From Symbiodinium natans (lineage: Eukaryota > Sar > Dinophyceae > Suessiales > Symbiodiniaceae): a DNA stretch of 64,000 nt. The notes beneath the pieces were generated by a model that saw only the letters and a list, made by a program, of their open reading frames with translations, did not search any database and was not told the origin of the DNA. Where the stretch lies: positions 89,880-153,879 of the forward strand of contig CAJNDS010000382.1 in NCBI GenBank assembly GCA_905221605.1, given 5' to 3'. Positions 61,901-64,000 of this stretch are shown here, piece by piece. The position numbers and the translations under genes are program-made. Numbering within the stretch: the first letter of the stretch is position 1; the number at the start of each line of letters is the position of its first letter.

Positions 61901-63389
61901 CAGGCAATGAAGCTGTCCTATTACGATGATTTTCATCTTTGGGATACCCCCGAAAACCGCAAGCAGATCCAAGACTACATCTACACCACGGCGCTCCTTG
62001 GCGACCTGGAAAGGGAAGCGTCACGGTATGCAGATGTTCTGGATCGACTAGGAGATCTTTTCCCCTACATCGAGGTGGAAGGCGGCTACAGGATGGACAG
62101 TGCAGCAGGTCGTGAAGCCCTACGCCTCTACAAGGAGGTGGTTGAAAGTGGCAGAAAAGACCTGAAGGTCCACAAGATCAAAGCGCCTGTGCCCGTGAAG
62201 ATCAGCAAGGAAGACACCTGGTGGGAGGTCCCCGACGCTAACGCTGCGCATGAACCAGTTGCCGCACCCGCTCAGCAAGACAAAACGATCGCCCGATCAG
62301 AGGTGGAGTATCCTGTGGTTTCGGACGTATCGGAGATCGATGAGGTCAAGGGTGAGGTCGTCCAGGCCGAGTCAGAGAAGGCTGAGTACCTTCCTCTGAA
62401 CGAGGTCGTGCTCGCCGATGACGGGGATTATCGACCCCCCCTGGCGTCAGACGGCCGGGCAACAAGCGCAGCTACCCGAAAGGGTAAGTCGTCGGGGCAA
62501 AGCGAGGATGTCTACGCCCGCGAGATGTACCAGGACGCATCCAAAACCCATGGTGGAGAGGAAAGCCAGGAGCAGGACCTCCCGATGACCGGTTACTGGT
62601 ACAACGGGGAGCTCCACGACCTTGAGCCTCTGCCAAGTGCCGATCTCCGCAAGTATGAACAGCGGGTGAACTTTAGGCACGGCGACCTCAAGCTGCTCAG
62701 CTTGCTCTTGAGGGGACACCAGAATGACTGGTATGGGCTGGACTTCGACATCGCCATGTGGACGGATGTCGACAAGCTCCTGGACCGCTTCAATGAAGCA
62801 ACTCGTCGAAAATGGGGCGTAAGACAGCTACTGCAGGTGACCGCGCAGGACAAAAAGAGGAGGTTCGAGATTCTTGGGATCCGACATGAGATCAGCAACA
62901 GCCTGAATCTCTCCCTCTTTCCTGTGCGGATCAGAGCAGTCACCGGCCACTCGGAGAAAGTGATGCGCATCGAGTCAGACGAGTTCCTTGCCCGGAGGTT
63001 TCTCACCAATGAGAATTTGGATGTCGCTCCACAGGTCATATACCACCGCACGGATGCGAAGAGCGTGGAGTTGATTTTGAAATCCGGGATCAAGGTCGCT
63101 GGCGGCAGAAAGGGCGGGCGTGCCCATGCGTACTTCTCACCTACTACCCTCAAGGACGAGAAGTACACTTCTGGACTCAGGTCAACGCAGCCGTTCCAGA
63201 TTGCGGTGAACCTGCATGAAGCTCTCCGAGATGGCCTCGTCTTCTTCGAGAACAGTACCCGCGGGATCTTGACCCGTGCAGTCGTTGGCCCTCAGTATAT
63301 CCTGTCATGTGTGGACACCAACACGAACAAGGTGATCTACGCAAGAGCAGGAGAGGCCCAGCCTGCAGCCACCCGAGAGGGTGAGCCGG
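53441..63389 (+). repeat. nine copies of a tetraloop hairpin with NNG[CT]CG tail
   Basis: Copies at 53,441, 53,523, 54,855, 55,905, 58,967, 61,343, 61,746, 62,471 and 63,367. Core is a 3-5 bp C-rich/G-rich stem closing GAAA, GCAA or GAGA (TAGC at 61,752), e.g. TACCC-GAAA-GGGTA, followed by T/C-N-N-G-[CT]-CG as in GGGTGAGCCGG. They occur in three translational registers (AARKG/ATRKG, PKGG/PQGG, PTER), so RNA or DNA structure, not peptide, is what is shared. Confidence 0.8.
56045..60079 (+). CDS. pol: pol: integrase - reverse transcriptase - RNase H
   Basis: 1,344 codons from ATG 56,045; the frame is open from 55,859, so the ATG need not be the start. Integrase zinc site H119, H123, C130, C133 (HLLIHRPKNPFCPVC); catalytic D164 (ITIDHI), D226 (YSDNAHEF), E257 (VIEREIRTILEG). 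RT signature YVDD at 810-813 (YVDDFKLAGP) with LYGHPDSGGIWE upstream. RNase H Asp1147 in FSDADFAGEYDSKSTTG, then KKQTSVTMSSTESEVVSA and EDNQATI, ending VADVFTKPFTERTK before TGA. It lies in the -1 frame relative to gag-protease. A degenerate linker (57,300-57,450) is acidic, and AARKGKS at 58,967 is one of the recurring hairpin sites. Confidence 0.9.
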   Translation: MKKEQLLKAGWVTVNGDPHVKVAHNPKTFRTPAPRYPKYRIRSTWGYKDGEWKQLENKVNMDELDAVYGKVPEGTNMTITVFTMPDGGEDVPDSDVEVHIPKSKKNEASLRAEAESVQHLLIHRPKNPFCPVCQRAKMYAPHARRKGGSSTVHSKGFGDHITIDHIITKDAKDYGFEGQTVAHVVKDVFTKFRYVYPADNKSGEQCYEDLLHFFEVDDNVKVVYSDNAHEFDYAVKQLQARHNKSREYVDQNKAVIEREIRTILEGTRANLVQSGLPDQFWPLASQHHAISLNVSKRLDNGLVPWNQRFGSDFQGVLVPFGAKILYWADPKQKQPKRSKFAGTGIEGIFLGYHIQPGFVFKEEYLVAPLQGINEAIENDAFRTFRAKRLELLEGKFQFPLSQDLEALGNQKPPELDDQHHNAVEERNPHQEEDDFEGGVGPLDEGDRPLGGSARDDIVYPARYDPLDDVPFSVRERLAPATPSFKTKDGIGIPYGYRWDGERLIKQKGLSSLPGVQAKVWSKLTVEEKHKALAEHQASKQAKVDEDYNQAIKHIPAMPVLYGKPEDHRKKMCSLYESKLLEIAQDMYAVVAKILSAKEIESSPEAQAALDKEWKKLVDKGCWVEKRVREYDSVAAEARKTNEKVHFGKIFEIGTLKGSELKENDPNRRYKGRSVFQGNKVLDENSDHALFAEMSSSPASMEAGKILDVFGSQPGFSIQQADARQAYTQALFTGVETWVRLPRNRWPKGWRSMKDPVVPLKLALYGHPDSGGIWERHCETELKKVGFEPVLTDIWKSVFYNADLELLMVIYVDDFKLAGPTKNIQKGWESIATVIDMDPAEVIGRYFGCQHIEEKNVTLSKEHHPFHYVFEPENETAAPAKIAEDRWDVIPEVMLAVRHHSYPRKRLYMPTEEDVQMFPTIGPQRYTFQAADGVTEEHQDNMNIARDKCFKQWWTGTTYFDLAARGPEEFGLAVAAARKGKSVRNKAEAKKEVKQNKFVTLSRDQEDKPGSMTKPVTRITYDMKDFLHSCVDRYCELAKVDRSSLKSVSTPFHELRTATPIVNETEKTGRLQPIASKVLMKILFAARMARWELLRATQSLASRVTKWSPDCDLALHRLVSYINSSIDLTMSGFIGDSIHDCRLWLFSDADFAGEYDSKSTTGCALFLVGPNTYYPINAFSKKQTSVTMSSTESEVVSANQGVRAQGLPSLSLWYFLWRGKADREVGPRAEMKSTSNSVVARIDPELDEIRYGTTRPDGMSIADINGLHVQLPKCFQIRHLEDNQATITLLLSGRAGVLRHTDRTQKVSFGWLRQQYEEGHFRLLNVDTSEQVADVFTKPFTERTK

Positions 63390-64000
63390 ATACTGTTGAA
63401 CAAGCCTCCTCGAGCTCAACAGTCAAAGCCTTGGCATCAAGGGCTGTCCCAGAAGACCAACCCAAGCGAGTCAAGGGCACTGTTGGCGCTTTCATCGAGG
63501 CAAAGAAGGCGAGGATCGAGGCTGCTGCGTTGGAATCCATTGAAGAGCAAGACGAGGAATCGGTGGATGACCAAACGCAGCCTGCACAGGAGGTATCCGA
63601 CACGGAAGAGGCAGAGAGCGACAGCGAAGCCCCATACGGGAGCTATCCATGCTCGGCCTGCCAACGCATCGTCCTGCTTGGGCAGCGCTTTTGCATGACA
63701 TGCGGTGAGAACCAGTTTCCGGAGTCCAACAAGGCAAGCCGCCAGTACTCCTCGTTCCAGCAAAACCGCCGCACCACACTCCTCAAGCTGACGTACAATG
63801 CTCGGAATGAGGATCTCCTGGGACACCTCCGTGGCATCGCAGAAAAGTTTAGCAAACAGCGGGGCTCAGTCTCCCTGGATGCGCTGATCATACGCGATGC
63901 CAAAGACAAGTTCCAACGTGCGAGAAAGCTCAAGTTCGACTCCATTGCTGATCGGTTGGAACGTGATGCCACCTTCTTCCTGCAGATGATGAGGAACGGA
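60080..64000 (+). CDS. 3' accessory polyprotein: 2OG-Fe(II) dioxygenase - SGNH hydrolase - Tpt1/KptA - zinc ribbon (partial)
   Basis: In frame with pol after a single TGA (60,077) and open to the window end: over 1,300 codons without a stop, truncated. (1) ~60,330-60,790, double-stranded beta-helix dioxygenase signature: HSD (60,518-60,526), NWSFGFGPYQGGELWVED, distal His at 60,710 (LRHAVQPF), Arg at 60,737 (NRHSLIAYS). (2) ~61,360-61,960, SGNH/GDSL-like: LVVTDS with Ser at 61,391, WWSGNE at 61,613, DDFH at 61,925. (3) ~62,665-63,350, Tpt1/KptA-like RNA 2'-phosphotransferase: LLSLLLRGHQND, TAQDKKRRFEI, IRAVTGHSEK, VIYHRTDAKSVELILKSG, AHAYFSP; the family has LRH, QRF, RxxQGHS, HGT and HVHLS there. 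(4) CSAC-x10-CMTC ribbon at 63,650-63,703. Acidic linkers separate the domains. Could be read through from pol or translated separately. Confidence is highest for (3), then (1), then (2). Confidence 0.75.
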   Translation, partial: MHALKLIAHTYKSVDPQAGRNSVSKSVPAAPKSVCITTEQLEHVAKLLRRADRYDFEDFEQVAEMMYDSLRMSSSRLRSVVRSGTELAPKYFVFGLWTHGGCFGLTKRTGQMSQLCRYINGFIRKHAPKHFTWTSFVINFMGRAGVHSDKFNLRGSQNWSFGFGPYQGGELWVEDPDQRMDAFTDKDGKTWLGRNLQTCRKPVLLNPHLRHAVQPFTGNRHSLIAYSSGGWTKLGDDDKQLLQDTDFRTPRAQLKYACVCSCASPHDEGGKRPKTTPETVASVLRASIGNAQTYTTCTSASVEPAVPTLSVLAGSLQVVSSIEALGTMSRLVAHGAGYSCDTGMEGRPLALQGHLNMLVNAGLSVEYLQLQAGKEYDALLKSYEVFPPQTIASLSLNDPEIPTPNLLKLARISNEGLSKLQPTERLRRSRFLLVVTDSVTSLGRQNTKGQWKFSIPEEEIFMAALTLRYTSDKLHMCWGKTLSWLTWQVQEEIQAIRAKYGSECEIDVIVWWSGNEVAGRRGCIPTRLAPGAAYSTSQTSAEDVARKVRRCADALATLAGEPHIGFVRIVGNVDHETYNLHPAYNEFISKMFHEFTSRGLQVQNATSQAMKLSYYDDFHLWDTPENRKQIQDYIYTTALLGDLEREASRYADVLDRLGDLFPYIEVEGGYRMDSAAGREALRLYKEVVESGRKDLKVHKIKAPVPVKISKEDTWWEVPDANAAHEPVAAPAQQDKTIARSEVEYPVVSDVSEIDEVKGEVVQAESEKAEYLPLNEVVLADDGDYRPPLASDGRATSAATRKGKSSGQSEDVYAREMYQDASKTHGGEESQEQDLPMTGYWYNGELHDLEPLPSADLRKYEQRVNFRHGDLKLLSLLLRGHQNDWYGLDFDIAMWTDVDKLLDRFNEATRRKWGVRQLLQVTAQDKKRRFEILGIRHEISNSLNLSLFPVRIRAVTGHSEKVMRIESDEFLARRFLTNENLDVAPQVIYHRTDAKSVELILKSGIKVAGGRKGGRAHAYFSPTTLKDEKYTSGLRSTQPFQIAVNLHEALRDGLVFFENSTRGILTRAVVGPQYILSCVDTNTNKVIYARAGEAQPAATREGEPDTVEQASSSSTVKALASRAVPEDQPKRVKGTVGAFIEAKKARIEAAALESIEEQDEESVDDQTQPAQEVSDTEEAESDSEAPYGSYPCSACQRIVLLGQRFCMTCGENQFPESNKASRQYSSFQQNRRTTLLKLTYNARNEDLLGHLRGIAEKFSKQRGSVSLDALIIRDAKDKFQRARKLKFDSIADRLERDATFFLQMMRNG

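Larger units (their letters stand above)
52737..64000 (+). mobile_element. Ty1/copia-type retroelement with 3' accessory domains, 3' end outside window
   Basis: Order gag, aspartic protease, integrase, RT, RNase H (integrase before RT) is the copia order. The internal region exceeds 11 kb because a multi-domain extension follows RNase H. Coding frames are broken at three places: compensating shifts at about 54,717-54,830, a -1 offset between gag-protease and pol near 55,860-55,905, and TGA at 60,077. That suggests a fairly young but damaged copy, or recoding. Element ends, LTRs and target-site duplication were not seen. Confidence 0.85.

Overview
The window looks like nuclear DNA of a dinoflagellate, probably Symbiodiniaceae or a close relative. 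Three things in the sequence point there. Introns start with GC or GA as often as GT and end AG|G. Introns are packed with degenerate TTTAGGG/CCCTAAA heptamers. The one housekeeping gene I can name (ribosomal protein L29) is cut into five or more tiny exons. I saw no rRNA, tRNA or CRISPR. Organism assignment is inference.

Bases 1-34,200: about 65 short coding islands, nearly all on + and mostly 30-130 nt, sit in heptamer-rich introns. They are protein-like and bounded by splice-like sites, but I could not assign them to named families or join them into whole genes. Two give convincing 3' ends on + (stops at 28,153 and 34,185). A repeat block at 19.1-21.3 kb, with a ~660 bp imperfect palindrome, separates two exon groups. 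Bases 35,050-38,400 hold minus-strand coding ends between G-rich minisatellites. Bases 39,200-45,940 return to + islands plus a 658-codon intronless ORF.

Bases 46,268-52,000: RPL29. Its 3.6 kb second intron contains a complete four-exon gene for a secreted choloylglycine hydrolase/penicillin acylase-type Ntn hydrolase on the same strand. In the seven introns resolved here, the first bases of the intron often repeat the first bases of the next exon, as expected if they arose by insertion of introner-like elements.

Bases 52,737-64,000 (runs off the window): a Ty1/copia-type retroelement with gag, two CCCH zinc knuckles, aspartic protease, integrase, reverse transcriptase and RNase H. The pol frame passes a single TGA and stays open for 3.9 kb more. 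That extension carries a 2-oxoglutarate/Fe(II) dioxygenase-like domain, an SGNH-hydrolase-like domain, a Tpt1/KptA RNA 2'-phosphotransferase-like domain and a zinc ribbon. Nine copies of a hairpin (seven with a plain GNRA tetraloop) and a shared 3' tail are scattered through these ORFs in three reading registers. The accessory module and these hairpins are the best candidates for something undescribed.
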